This document shows, one piece after another, positions 1-7,443 of a DNA stretch of 64,000 nt. The notes below the pieces were generated by a model. That model made no database searches. It saw only the letters and a program-made list of their open reading frames with translations, and was not told the origin of the DNA. The position numbers and the translations under genes are program-made. Each line of letters opens with the position of its first letter. Within the stretch, counting starts at the first letter, position 1. This stretch comes from CAVXDY01 sp963760715 (GTDB lineage Bacteria; Actinomycetota; Thermoleophilia; Miltoncostaeales; Miltoncostaeaceae). The DNA lies in NCBI GenBank assembly GCA_963760715.1, contig CAVXDY010000007.1:434001-498000 (forward strand). Reading direction: 5' to 3'.

Positions 1-680
1 GCGTCGACGCCAACGTGGGCGCACCCCAGGTCGCCTACCGCGAGACCATCCGCAAGAAGGTCGAGAAGATCGAGGGCCGCTTCGTCCGCCAGACCGGTGG
101 CCGCGGCCAGTTCGGCCACGTCTACCTGACGGTCGAGCCCAACAAGAACGGCGGCTACGAGTTCGAGAGCAAGATCGTGGGCGGCAGCATCCCGCGGGAG
201 TACATCCCCGCGGTGGACCAGGGCGTGCGCGAGGCCATGGAGGGCGGCGTGGTCGCCGGCTATCCGCTCGTGGACGTGAAGGTCCAGCTGGTGGACGGCT
301 CCTACCACGAGGTCGACTCCTCGGAGATCGCGTTCAAGATCGCCGGATCGATGGCCTTCAAGGAGGCCGTCCGGCGCGCCTCCCCGACGCTGCTCGAGCC
401 CGTGATGGCCGTCGAGGTCGTCGTGCCGAAGGACTTCGTCGGGAGCGTCGTGGGCGATCTCAGCCAGCGCCGCGGCCGCATCGGCGGCATGGAGACCCGC
501 GGCGCCACCACCGAGGTCGTCACCGCCCAGGTGCCGCTGTCGGAGATGTTCGGCTACGCCACCTCGGTCCGGTCGGCGACCCAGGGCCGCGCCACCTTCA
601 CGATGCAGTTCGACTCCTACCAGGAGGTCCCGGCCTCCATCGCCGAGGAGATCAAGCAGCGGGTGGGCGCCGCCGCTTAG
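1..680 (+). CDS. fusA: Elongation factor G, C-terminal part (partial)
   Basis: This is the 3' end of the GTPase that translocates tRNA and mRNA on the ribosome; the reading frame enters from outside the window (first whole codon at base 3). The visible 225 residues open with the domain IV signature [16 protein letters not shown] and carry [11 protein letters not shown] and the domain V core ([28 protein letters not shown]). The GTPase domain lies upstream. The TAG stop at 678-680 is the first trinucleotide of the inverted-repeat element that follows. In most bacteria tuf comes next; here about 9.6 kb of other genes intervene. Identification is certain from the conserved domain IV/V sequence. 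Confidence 0.97.
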   Translation, partial: VDANVGAPQVAYRETIRKKVEKIEGRFVRQTGGRGQFGHVYLTVEPNKNGGYEFESKIVGGSIPREYIPAVDQGVREAMEGGVVAGYPLVDVKVQLVDGSYHEVDSSEIAFKIAGSMAFKEAVRRASPTLLEPVMAVEVVVPKDFVGSVVGDLSQRRGRIGGMETRGATTEVVTAQVPLSEMFGYATSVRSATQGRATFTMQFDSYQEVPASIAEEIKQRVGAAA

Positions 681-840
681 TGTCCTGAGTCACTAATTAC
701 GTGGCAGTTCCCGGCTGCATCTCATCGCGATACAGCGTCCTCGACTCCCACAATATTCCCGATATTGCGGGAGATCTGCGTCCTTGTCTCGCGGGAGATT
801 CGCTCGGGAACTGCATACGAACTAGCGACTCACGACACTA
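678..840. repeat. MITE-like element with 38 bp imperfect terminal inverted repeats
   Basis: The left end (678-715, starting TAGTGTCCTGAGTCACTA) and the right end (803-840, ending CTAGCGACTCACGACACTA) are inverted copies of each other: 28 of 38 positions match, 18 of the outer 21 and 10 of 10 in an inner GCAGTTCCCG block. The interior has a second hairpin, TCCCACAATAT-TCCCG-ATATTGCGGGA, near 750-777. There is no reading frame inside. The termini are TA and the right junction is CTAG, as expected of a Tc1/mariner/IS630-type non-autonomous element. The left end supplies the fusA stop codon; the right end supplies the TA of the metX -10 box. The terminal sequence recurs at 43279 and, degenerate, at 61937. 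Confidence 0.75.
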
Positions 841-844
841 GGCT
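839..844 (+). promoter_or_regulatory. -10 box of metX, leaderless-type
   Basis: TAGGCT ends six bases before the metX ATG, and no Shine-Dalgarno sequence lies between. This TANNNT-N6-start arrangement is typical of leaderless transcripts in high-GC actinobacteria. The first two bases (TA) are the outer terminus of the upstream inverted-repeat element, so the element helps build the promoter. No convincing -35 box is seen. Confidence 0.45.
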
Positions 845-850
845 ATCCCC

Positions 851-2020
851 ATGAGCATCGCCTCCGGGATCGGGCTCGTCGAGACCCGGCGGGTCGTGCT
901 CTTCACGCAGGACACCCCGCTGCGGCTCGAGTCCGGCGCGGCCCTGGCGCCGGTCGAGGTGGCCTACGAGACCTACGGCCGCCTCGACGCGGACCGGTCC
1001 AACGCGGTCTACATCTGCCACGCCCTCACCGGCGACGCCCACGCCGCGGGGCACCACGGAGACCCGGCGCGCCCGGGCTGGTGGGACACCATCATCGGCC
1101 CCGGCAAGCCGGTCAACACCGACCGCTACTTCGTCGTGTGCCCCAACCTCCTCGGCGGCTGCCGCGGCACCACGGGCCCGTCGTCGATCGACCCGGCCAC
1201 CGGCCACCCCTACGGGCTGCGGTTCCCGCTCTTCACGGTGCGCGACCTGGTGAGCGTGCACCGCGCGCTCGCCCGCCACCTCGGCATCGAGCGCTTCGCC
1301 ACGGCCATGGGCGGCTCGCTCGGGGGGATGCAGGCGCTGCAGTGGGCCATCGACGCGCCCGACGAGCTCGACTCGGCCATCCTGGTCTGCGCCTCGGCCC
1401 GGCTCTCGGCGCAGAACATCGCCTTCTCGGCCGTCGCCCGCCAGGCGATCATGAGCGATCCGGACTTCCGCGGCGGCGACTACCAGGACGCCGGGGTCCG
1501 CCCGGACCGCGGCCTCGCCGTGGCCCGGATGATGGCCCACATCACCTACCTGTCGCAGGAGTCCATGCGCCGGCGCTTCGGGCGCCGCCTGCAGAACGGC
1601 GACGTGCCGGCGTTCGGGTTCGACGTCAACTTCCAGGTCGAGAGCTACCTGCAGCATCAGGGCGAGAGCTTCCTGAAGCGCTTCGACGCCAACAGCTACC
1701 TCTACCTGACCCGGGTGATGGACTACTTCGACCCCTTCGCGGACGCGACGGCCCTGGCCGCCGCGCTCGCCGGCTCGCCCCCGCGGTTCCTGGTCGTCTC
1801 GTTCGACACGGACTGGCGCTTCGACACCGAGCACTCGCTCGACATCGTCCGGACGCTGGCGGCGCATGGCGTGCCCGTCTCCTTCCGGGAGATCCCCTCG
1901 CCCCACGGCCACGACTCCTTCCTGCTGACCGTGCCGGAGTACCACCGCACGGTGGCCGCGTTCCTCGATCGCGTGCGCGACGGGGGCGCGACGCCCGCCG
2001 CGGCCCCCCTGGCGGGCTAG
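851..2020 (+). CDS. metX: Homoserine O-acetyltransferase
   Basis: Cytoplasmic alpha/beta-hydrolase-fold enzyme that transfers an acyl group, normally acetyl from acetyl-CoA, to homoserine as the entry step to methionine. The 389 residues match the family length. The nucleophile elbow AMGGSLGGMQALQW carries the catalytic Ser; the Asp lies in SFDTDWRFDTEHS and the His in SPHGHDSF near the C terminus. HALTGDAHA and NLLGGCRGTTGPSS are family signatures. The ATG at 851 sits just after a TANNNT box without a ribosome-binding site. metW follows after three bases, the usual metX-metW pairing. Whether acetyl or succinyl is used cannot be read from sequence alone, but actinobacterial MetX proteins are mostly acetyltransferases. 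Confidence 0.95.
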   Translation: MSIASGIGLVETRRVVLFTQDTPLRLESGAALAPVEVAYETYGRLDADRSNAVYICHALTGDAHAAGHHGDPARPGWWDTIIGPGKPVNTDRYFVVCPNLLGGCRGTTGPSSIDPATGHPYGLRFPLFTVRDLVSVHRALARHLGIERFATAMGGSLGGMQALQWAIDAPDELDSAILVCASARLSAQNIAFSAVARQAIMSDPDFRGGDYQDAGVRPDRGLAVARMMAHITYLSQESMRRRFGRRLQNGDVPAFGFDVNFQVESYLQHQGESFLKRFDANSYLYLTRVMDYFDPFADATALAAALAGSPPRFLVVSFDTDWRFDTEHSLDIVRTLAAHGVPVSFREIPSPHGHDSFLLTVPEYHRTVAAFLDRVRDGGATPAAAPLAG

Positions 2021-2023
2021 CGG

Positions 2024-2647
2024 ATGCGCGCCGACCTCACCCTCGTGGCCGGCCTCGTGCCGGCGGGCTCGCGCGTGCTGGACCTCGGATGCGGCGACGG
2101 CGCGCTGCTCGACCACCTGGCGCACGTGCGCGGGTGCCGGGTGCAGGGCGCCGAGCGCTCGCCGGACGCGGTGGTCGCCTGCCTGCGGCGGGGGATCCCG
2201 GTGGTGGAGCTCGACGTGGACGCGGGGCTGGCGGACTTCGGCGACGGGGCCTTCGACGTCGTCGTGCTGTCGCAGACGCTGCAGGCGCTGCACCGCCCCC
2301 GCGACGTGCTGCGCGAGATGGTCCGCGTGGGGCGCGTCGCCATCGTCTCGTTCCCGAACTTCGGCCACTGGGCCATCCGGCTGCGCCTGCTCGCGACGGG
2401 GCGGATGCCCTCGTCGCGGATGCTGCCGCACGCCTGGTACGACACCCCCAACATCCACCTCTGCACGCTCGCGGACTTCGAGGCGCTGGCGCGGGCGGAG
2501 TCCCTCGTGGTGCGGCAGCGGCGCCTGCTGGACGCCGCCGGCCGGGCGGCGGGCGGGCTGGCGCGCCGGCGCCCCAACCTCCTGGCGACGGGCGCCGCGT
2601 ACGTCGTCGAGCGGGGCGCCGCCGGGGCCGAGCCCGTCGAGACCTAG
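2024..2647 (+). CDS. metW: Methionine biosynthesis protein MetW (SAM-dependent methyltransferase fold)
   Basis: This 207-residue protein opens with the SAM-binding motif I VLDLGCGDGALLDHL and continues with FDVVVLSQTLQAL and the MetW-typical SFPNFGHWAIRLRL...MPSSRMLPHAWYDTPNIHLCTLADFEAL. MetW is linked genetically to methionine synthesis next to MetX; its biochemical role is not firmly settled. It starts three bases after metX stops, so the two are co-transcribed. Its TAG stop (2645-2647) shares the palindrome CTAG with the stop of the convergent MFS gene. Confidence 0.92.
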   Translation: MRADLTLVAGLVPAGSRVLDLGCGDGALLDHLAHVRGCRVQGAERSPDAVVACLRRGIPVVELDVDAGLADFGDGAFDVVVLSQTLQALHRPRDVLREMVRVGRVAIVSFPNFGHWAIRLRLLATGRMPSSRMLPHAWYDTPNIHLCTLADFEALARAESLVVRQRRLLDAAGRAAGGLARRRPNLLATGAAYVVERGAAGAEPVET

Positions 2648-3945
2648 AATTCAGCCGCCGTCGGTTTACGAGCGGCAATGGATCCACGGGCGCCCGGGGC
2701 GCCGCCGCGGTCGGCCCCCCAGGAGACGCTCCGACGGCGGCGCTCGAGAGTCAGTGCCACGGCTCCGATGGCGGCGGCGGTCAGGCAGGCCAGCCCCCCC
2801 AGGAGGAGACCGGCCCGCGGGCTCGCGTACTCCGAGATCGCCCCGATGATGGGCGCTCCGATGGGGGTGCTGCCCAGGAACGCCATGGTCCAGAGCGCCA
2901 TCACGCGGCCGCGGAAGGGCGGCTCGCTGGTGAGCTGGAGCGTGGTGTTGCCGGTGGCCAGGAAGGTGATGCTCGCGGCGCCCACCAGCGCCATGGCCAC
3001 CAGGGCCACGGGGAGGGTCGGCGCGGCCGCGGCGCCCAGGATCGCGACGCCGAAGCCCGCGGCGGCCACGGTCAGTGGGCGGAGCCCGGTGCGCCCGTGG
3101 CCGGCCATGATGAGCCCGCCCACGATCGCGCCGGCGCCCATGGCGGAGGTGAGCAGCCCGTAGGTCTCCGCCCCGCCCCCGAACGGGCCACGTGCCAGCA
3201 GCGGCAGCACGACGCTGAACTCGTAGGCGAGGGTGCCGACGAGCGCGAGCATCATCAGCGGCACCAGGAGGTCCGGGGTGCGGCGCACGTAGCCCAGGCC
3301 CTCACGCACCTGACGCGGCCGGCGCGGCGCCGGAACCGACGGGCGCAGCGCGGACCGGTCCATCCCGGCGAGCGCCACGAGCACGGCCGCGTAGGTCGCG
3401 GCGTTGATGGCGAAGCACAGCCCCGTGCCGACGACGGTGATCAGCACGCCGGCGATGGCGGGCCCGACGGCCCGCGCCGAGTTCACGAGCACGCTGTTGA
3501 GGCTGACCGCGTTCCTCAGCTCGTCCGGGCCCACCATCTCCTGGACGAAGGACTGGCGCACCGGGTTGTCGCAGGCGAACACCACGCCCAGCAGCAGCGC
3601 CAGGCCCACCACCATCCAGAGCTGGACCACGCCGGTGAACACGAGGAGGGCGAGCGTCAGGGCCATGATCCCGAGGGCGGCCTGGGTGGTCATCAGCAGG
3701 CGCCGCTTGTCGAGCCGGTCCGCCAGCAGCCCGCCGTAGGGCGCGAGCGCCAGGATCGGCACGAACTGCGCCGCGGTCACCAGGCCCAGCGCGGCGCCCG
3801 AGCCCGTCAGCTCCAGCACGAGCCAGCCCTGGGCCACGGTCTGCATCCAGGTGCCGACCAGGCTCACCCCCTGCCCCGCGAAGTAGCGGCGGTAGTTCGG
3901 GGTGTGGAGTGCCGAGAAGGTTCCGTGGGCCCACGCGAGGATCAG
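2644..3945 (-). CDS. MFS transporter, drug/siderophore exporter type (probable CTG start)
   Basis: Integral membrane protein with about 12 predicted helices, likely a proton-coupled exporter of the EntS/DUF894 group. The typical N terminus is readable: LHTPNYRRYFAGQGVSLVGTWMQTVAQ, then the loop motif GGLLADRLDKRRLL between helices 2 and 3. A GTG at 3867 would delete the first segment. The frame is open upstream and the only start-like codon before the overlap is CTG at 3945-3943, which overlaps the marR stop as CTGA; I extend to it, giving 433 residues. The gene is downstream of and coupled to marR, so efflux controlled by that repressor is likely. The substrate is unknown. Confidence 0.8.
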   Translation of the reverse strand: MILAWAHGTFSALHTPNYRRYFAGQGVSLVGTWMQTVAQGWLVLELTGSGAALGLVTAAQFVPILALAPYGGLLADRLDKRRLLMTTQAALGIMALTLALLVFTGVVQLWMVVGLALLLGVVFACDNPVRQSFVQEMVGPDELRNAVSLNSVLVNSARAVGPAIAGVLITVVGTGLCFAINAATYAAVLVALAGMDRSALRPSVPAPRRPRQVREGLGYVRRTPDLLVPLMMLALVGTLAYEFSVVLPLLARGPFGGGAETYGLLTSAMGAGAIVGGLIMAGHGRTGLRPLTVAAAGFGVAILGAAAAPTLPVALVAMALVGAASITFLATGNTTLQLTSEPPFRGRVMALWTMAFLGSTPIGAPIIGAISEYASPRAGLLLGGLACLTAAAIGAVALTLERRRRSVSWGADRGGAPGARGSIAARKPTAAEF

Positions 3946-4391
3946 GGCCGCTCCCCCTCGTGCGCCAGGTCCTCCAGGGCGGGCAGCGCCGCGCGCAGGG
4001 CCGCCAGGCGATCGGGCGCCAGCCCCTCCAGGCCGGCCGCCAGCAGGGCGGCGCGCCGGGCGCGCAGGCGTCCCAGCAGGCGGACGCCGGCGGGGGTGGC
4101 CGAGACGCGGGTGCAGCGGGCGTCCTCGGGGTCCGCCCCGCGGTCGACGAGCCCGGCCTCCTCCAGGTGCCCCAGCACGCGAGACAGGAGGGTGGGGTTG
4201 ATGGCCTCCGCCTCGGCCAGGTCCCCGGCGCGCATCGGGCCCTGGCGCACGAGGATCGCCAGCACGCCGGACTGCGTGGTCGTGAGGCCCTCGTCCGCGC
4301 TCGCCGTGCGCAGCCGCCGCCCGATCCGCATCACCGCGTTCCTCAGGCGGTTCACGGTCTCCTCGTCCATCGCCACCGCTGCCGTCGTCAC
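3942..4391 (-). CDS. MarR family transcriptional regulator
   Basis: A winged-helix repressor of about 149 residues. The winged-helix core reads LTTTQSGVLAILVRQGPMRAGDLAEAEAINPTLLSRVLGHLEEAGLVDRGADPEDARCTRVSATPAG, the standard MarR recognition helix and wing. A TTG at 4427 lies inside the palindromic operator; I prefer the GTG at 4391, preceded by GGTGAGG at good spacing. The downstream MFS exporter overlaps by CTGA, a classic repressor-efflux pair. The operator between promoter and start suggests autorepression. The ligand is unknown. Confidence 0.85.
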   Translation of the reverse strand: MTTAAVAMDEETVNRLRNAVMRIGRRLRTASADEGLTTTQSGVLAILVRQGPMRAGDLAEAEAINPTLLSRVLGHLEEAGLVDRGADPEDARCTRVSATPAGVRLLGRLRARRAALLAAGLEGLAPDRLAALRAALPALEDLAHEGERP

Positions 4392-4404
4392 GGGCGCCTC
4401 ACCA

Positions 4405-4428
4405 TTTGATTGCCGATAGGCAAACAAT
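4405..4428. promoter_or_regulatory. Candidate MarR operator
   Basis: TTTGATTGCC-GATA-GGCAAACAAT is an inverted repeat with perfect TTGCC/GGCAA core arms and 8 of 10 matching positions overall. It lies 14 bases upstream of the preferred marR start, where binding would block transcription of the marR-MFS operon. Operators with TTGCN/NGCAA arms are known for MarR-family proteins. Confidence 0.6.
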
Positions 4429-4476
4429 AGCGCACAGGGCGCGCCGGGCGCCCAGGGGTCGGTGGTCCGCTCTCTC

Positions 4477-5772
4477 CTAGGAGGGGCTGGTGCGCTGCGG
4501 GCCGGCGGTGGGCCGGCAGTGCACGCCCACGTTCAGGGCGTACTGGTTCCAGCGGGCGCTGTAGCGGGCGAACCCGAAGCCCGGAGCGACCTTGGCGAGC
4601 TCGTGCAGGAGGGTGACGTGGTAGCAGTGGTAGCCGACGTCGGCAACGTAGGTGCGCCACTTGCGGCCGGGCGTGAGGAGGCCGTAGAGGCTCCACGTGC
4701 CCGTGTCGTGCAGGGGCAGGTAGTGCTTCAGGGTGCGCTCGCCGCGCAGGGCCAGGGCCCGTGCCAGGTTCCCGGCCTGCTCGGCGCCGGGTGCCCGCTC
4801 GCGGGCGCGCTGGTCGGGCGGCCCGGAGTCCAGCGGGTTGGGGCGCGATCCCAGCAGCGGCGCCACGGCGCGGAGGTTGAGCAGGGTGACCATGAAGCCG
4901 TTGAGGGCGGCGCCCTTCCAGGGGCTGGCCCCCGGGTAGGCGCGCTCGACGTACCAGGGCATCGGCCGCACCCCGACGGGCCAGGCGACCGGCGAGAGCA
5001 CCCCTCCGGCGTCAACCGGCACGTTGAAGGCCATCAGGGCCAGGCGGGCCGCGTCGGCGAAGCGCTGCTCGCCGGTGCGGTGGTAGGCGCGGGCCATCAG
5101 CTGGGCGATGCGGCCCTGGGCCATCCCCGAGGCGCCGGGACGGATCACCCCGGGCTGGTCGGGCACGTCGTAGTACTCCCACAGCAGGAAGTCGCGCCCG
5201 TGGCCGTGCCGCAGGACGCCCATCTCCAGCAGCGCCTCGGCGAGCTGCTCCGGGGAGTACGACCGGTTCAGCTCCTGCCACCTCCCGGCCGTGGCGACCG
5301 GGTTGACCGCGAAGCCGCGCCCGGCCCAGTAGGTGGAGAGGACCCCCTCGAAGTCGAGCAGGATGACGCGCCGGCGCGGAACGACGTAGCGCGTGTACCA
5401 CCAGGCGTTCACCCGCAGCGTGTGCGAGATGGTCTCCCGCCGCCCGGCCGGCTGGTCGGGCCCCAGGTAGAGGTGGCCCAGGCGCAGCAGGTAGTGGATG
5501 TCGCGCTCCTCCGGCGAGCCGGGCGCGACGGTGAGGAGGCGGTTCTGGAGGATGGCGATCGCCGTGTCGGCGTCCGCCGGCAGCTCCTCGAACGGGATGT
5601 AGTAGCTCGGGCGCTGCGTGATCACGGGGCCGTGAGACGGCGGCCCCGCCGGCGGGGCGCCCTTCACGGCGCCCTGGGCCGCGGCGACGAGGGTCAGCAT
5701 GCCGGCGATCACGACGGCGGCCGCAAGGGCACGCCGAGTCCGGAGTCCGTTCCTGCCACCCAGAGTTCCCAT
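4477..5772 (-). CDS. Secreted D-glucuronyl C5-epimerase-like protein (intact paralogue)
   Basis: A 431-residue protein with a signal peptide (RTRRALAAAVVIAGMLTLVAAAQGA) followed by an all-helical (alpha/alpha)-toroid type domain. The C-terminal half matches the heparosan/heparan sulfate glucuronyl C5-epimerase family: FLLWEYYDVPDQPG, PMPWYVERAYPGASPWKGAALNGFMVTLLNL, HYLPLHDTGTWSLYGLLTPGRKWRTYVADVGYHCYHVTLLHEL. In that family the enzyme inverts C5 of glucuronic acid in a polysaccharide; acting on an extracellular or wall polymer is inference. The ATG at 5772 is the start just before the signal peptide. A second, broken copy lies directly upstream on the same strand, sharing a 319 bp near-identical tract. 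Confidence 0.75.
   Translation of the reverse strand: MGTLGGRNGLRTRRALAAAVVIAGMLTLVAAAQGAVKGAPPAGPPSHGPVITQRPSYYIPFEELPADADTAIAILQNRLLTVAPGSPEERDIHYLLRLGHLYLGPDQPAGRRETISHTLRVNAWWYTRYVVPRRRVILLDFEGVLSTYWAGRGFAVNPVATAGRWQELNRSYSPEQLAEALLEMGVLRHGHGRDFLLWEYYDVPDQPGVIRPGASGMAQGRIAQLMARAYHRTGEQRFADAARLALMAFNVPVDAGGVLSPVAWPVGVRPMPWYVERAYPGASPWKGAALNGFMVTLLNLRAVAPLLGSRPNPLDSGPPDQRARERAPGAEQAGNLARALALRGERTLKHYLPLHDTGTWSLYGLLTPGRKWRTYVADVGYHCYHVTLLHELAKVAPGFGFARYSARWNQYALNVGVHCRPTAGPQRTSPS
4872..5190 (-). repeat. 319 bp near-identical tract, copy A
   Basis: This internal segment of the intact epimerase gene matches 6206-6524 at 316 of 319 positions without gaps, at a constant offset of 1334 bp. The sequence on both sides of the tract diverges sharply between the paralogues, which suggests gene conversion rather than simple recent duplication. 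Confidence 0.9.
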
Positions 5773-5852
5773 CAGAGCAGGAATATGAGTTCGCGGCGCC
5801 CCCGAAAACAACTGTTCGGGGGTCCAGTTCGCATCCGGGCGCCCCGGCGCCG

Positions 5853-7008
5853 TCAGGCCCGGCAACGAACCCCCGCGCGGATCGCGTAGCCGGCCCAGCG
5901 GTCCGCCACCACGGCGAATCCGCGACCCGGGGCCAGCGGGGCCAGCTGGCGGAGGAGCCGCACGTGGTAGCAGTGGTAGCCGGCGTCGGCGAGGAACCCG
6001 CGCCACGGGTAGCCCGGCGTCAGAAGGCCGTAGAGGCTCCAGCTCCCGGTGTCGTGCAGCGGCAGGTAGCGAGCCAGGGTGGCCTCTCCCCGCTCCGCCA
6101 GGGCGCGGACCATCACGGCCGTCTTCGCGGCGCCCGGAGCGCGCTCGGCGAGGGGCTGCCCGGGGCGGCGCACGGGGCGGCCCGCGAGCATCGGCGCGGT
6201 GGCGTGGAGGTTGAGCAGGGTGACCATGAAGCCGTTGAGGGCGGCGCCCTTCCAGGGGCTGGCCCCCGGGTAGGCGCGCTCGACGTACCAGGGCATCGGC
6301 CGCACCCCGACGGGCCAGGCGACCGGCGAGAGCACCCCTCCGGCGTCGACCGGCACGGTGAAGGCCGTCAGGGCCAGGCGGGCCGCGTCGGCGAAGCGCT
6401 GCTCGCCGGTGCGGTGGTAGGCGCGGGCCATCAGCTGGGCGATGCGGCCCTGGGCCATCCCCGAGGCGCCGGGACGGATCACCCCGGGCTGGTCGGGCAC
6501 GTCGTAGTACTCCCACAGCAGGAACCGCCGCGCCCCGTGGCGGCGCTGCACGCCGAGGGGGATGAGCGAGTCGGCCAGCGCCTCGGGCGTCAGCCCCTCG
6601 TTCAGGCCCTGCCACCGCCCGGCGGTGGCGACCGGGTTGACCGCGAAGCCGCGGCCCTCCCAGTAGGTTGAACAGGATGCCGCCGGGGTCGCGGGCGATC
6701 ACGCGATCGGCCGGGGCGGAGTGGTACGCGTACCACCACGCGTTGACGCGCAGGGTGCGGGCGACCGTGCGGCGCCGGCCGTCGGGCTGTCCCGCGCGCA
6801 GCCGGCTGCGCCCGAGGCGGAGGACGTAGTCGATGTCCGTGCGCGTGAGCGAGCCGGCCGGTGCCCGGTCGAGGGCGCGCCGGAGCTCCGCCCGGGCGGT
6901 GGGGACGTCGGGCGGGAGCGCGTGCGGGCCGATGACGTAGGCCGAGCGCGCGGCGGCGGCCCACCCCGGCGCCAGGAGGCCGAGCGCCACCGCAACGAGC
7001 AGCGTCGC
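5853..7008 (-). pseudogene. D-glucuronyl C5-epimerase-like paralogue, frameshifted and fused upstream
   Basis: Second copy of the epimerase. The N-terminal part (signal-like TATLLVAVALGLLAPGWAAAA, then ELRRALDRAPAGSLTRTDIDYVLRLGRS and RTLRVNAWWYAYHSAPADR) is read in one frame down to about 6670. One extra A then shifts the frame (GTTCAACCTACTGG where the paralogue pattern needs TTCACCTACTGG, around 6668), and TYWEGRGFAVNPVATAGRWQ through the end is read in the next frame, finishing at 5853. There is no start codon before the signal-like segment: the frame runs straight on from the DUF385 gene. Either a true pseudogene or a sequencing indel; the missing start argues for decay. Confidence 0.7.
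6206..6524 (-). repeat. 319 bp near-identical tract, copy B
   Basis: Partner of 4872-5190, inside the frameshifted paralogue. Only three substitutions separate the copies, all within a 24 bp stretch of the tract (6347-6370). Confidence 0.9.
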
Positions 7009-7443
7009 GGTCAGGCGGAAGGTGGGGTGGCGGGGGGCGACGCGGCGGGCGTCCTCCAGGCGGAACCCGCGCGGCAGGGCGAAGAAGCGACGGTTCAGCC
7101 AGCCGAAGCGGCGGGCGTAGGAGCTCACCACGACGGCGCGCTCCTCGCCCGTGACCTCCGCCGCGCGCACCCGCTCCACGGTGCTCCCGCGGATGAGCTC
7201 CCCCCAGCCGGCGGCCCGCAGGTTGCGGACCCAGCCGGTCTCCCCGCGGGGCGCCACCAGGTAGCGCCGGCCGCCCTGCCGCAGCACCAGCACGGGGGTG
7301 GAGCGCAGCCGTCCCGTCCTCCGGCCGTGGACCCGCAGCAGCCGCAGCCGGGGGACCGGCAGGCCGAGCCGGCCCACGAGCAGGGTGACCAGCCCGTTGA
7401 GGGCGCGGGCCGGGATGCCGCGGCCGCGGCGGGTGGAGATCAC
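7009..7443 (-). CDS. DUF385 / F420-type nitroreductase family protein (no own stop codon)
   Basis: About 145 residues matching the deazaflavin-dependent nitroreductase (Ddn, DUF385) family: LRVHGRRTGRLRSTPVLVLRQGGRRYLVAPRGETGWVRNLRAAGWGELI, ending in the family-typical APRHPTFRLT. Relatives bind F420 and reduce quinones or nitro compounds. The GTG at 7443 overlaps the upstream oxidase stop as GTGA, so translation is coupled. No stop follows the family end; the frame continues into the signal-like start of the epimerase paralogue, giving an in-frame fusion that is probably an artefact of gene loss. The end given here is the domain boundary, not a stop codon. Confidence 0.7.

Noticed and set aside
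1081..4419. Very long open frame across metX, metW and the MFS/MarR genes
   Set aside because: Low-complexity Arg/Pro/Gly/Ala sequence in a frame opposite or offset to well-identified genes; an effect of few stops in GC-rich DNA.
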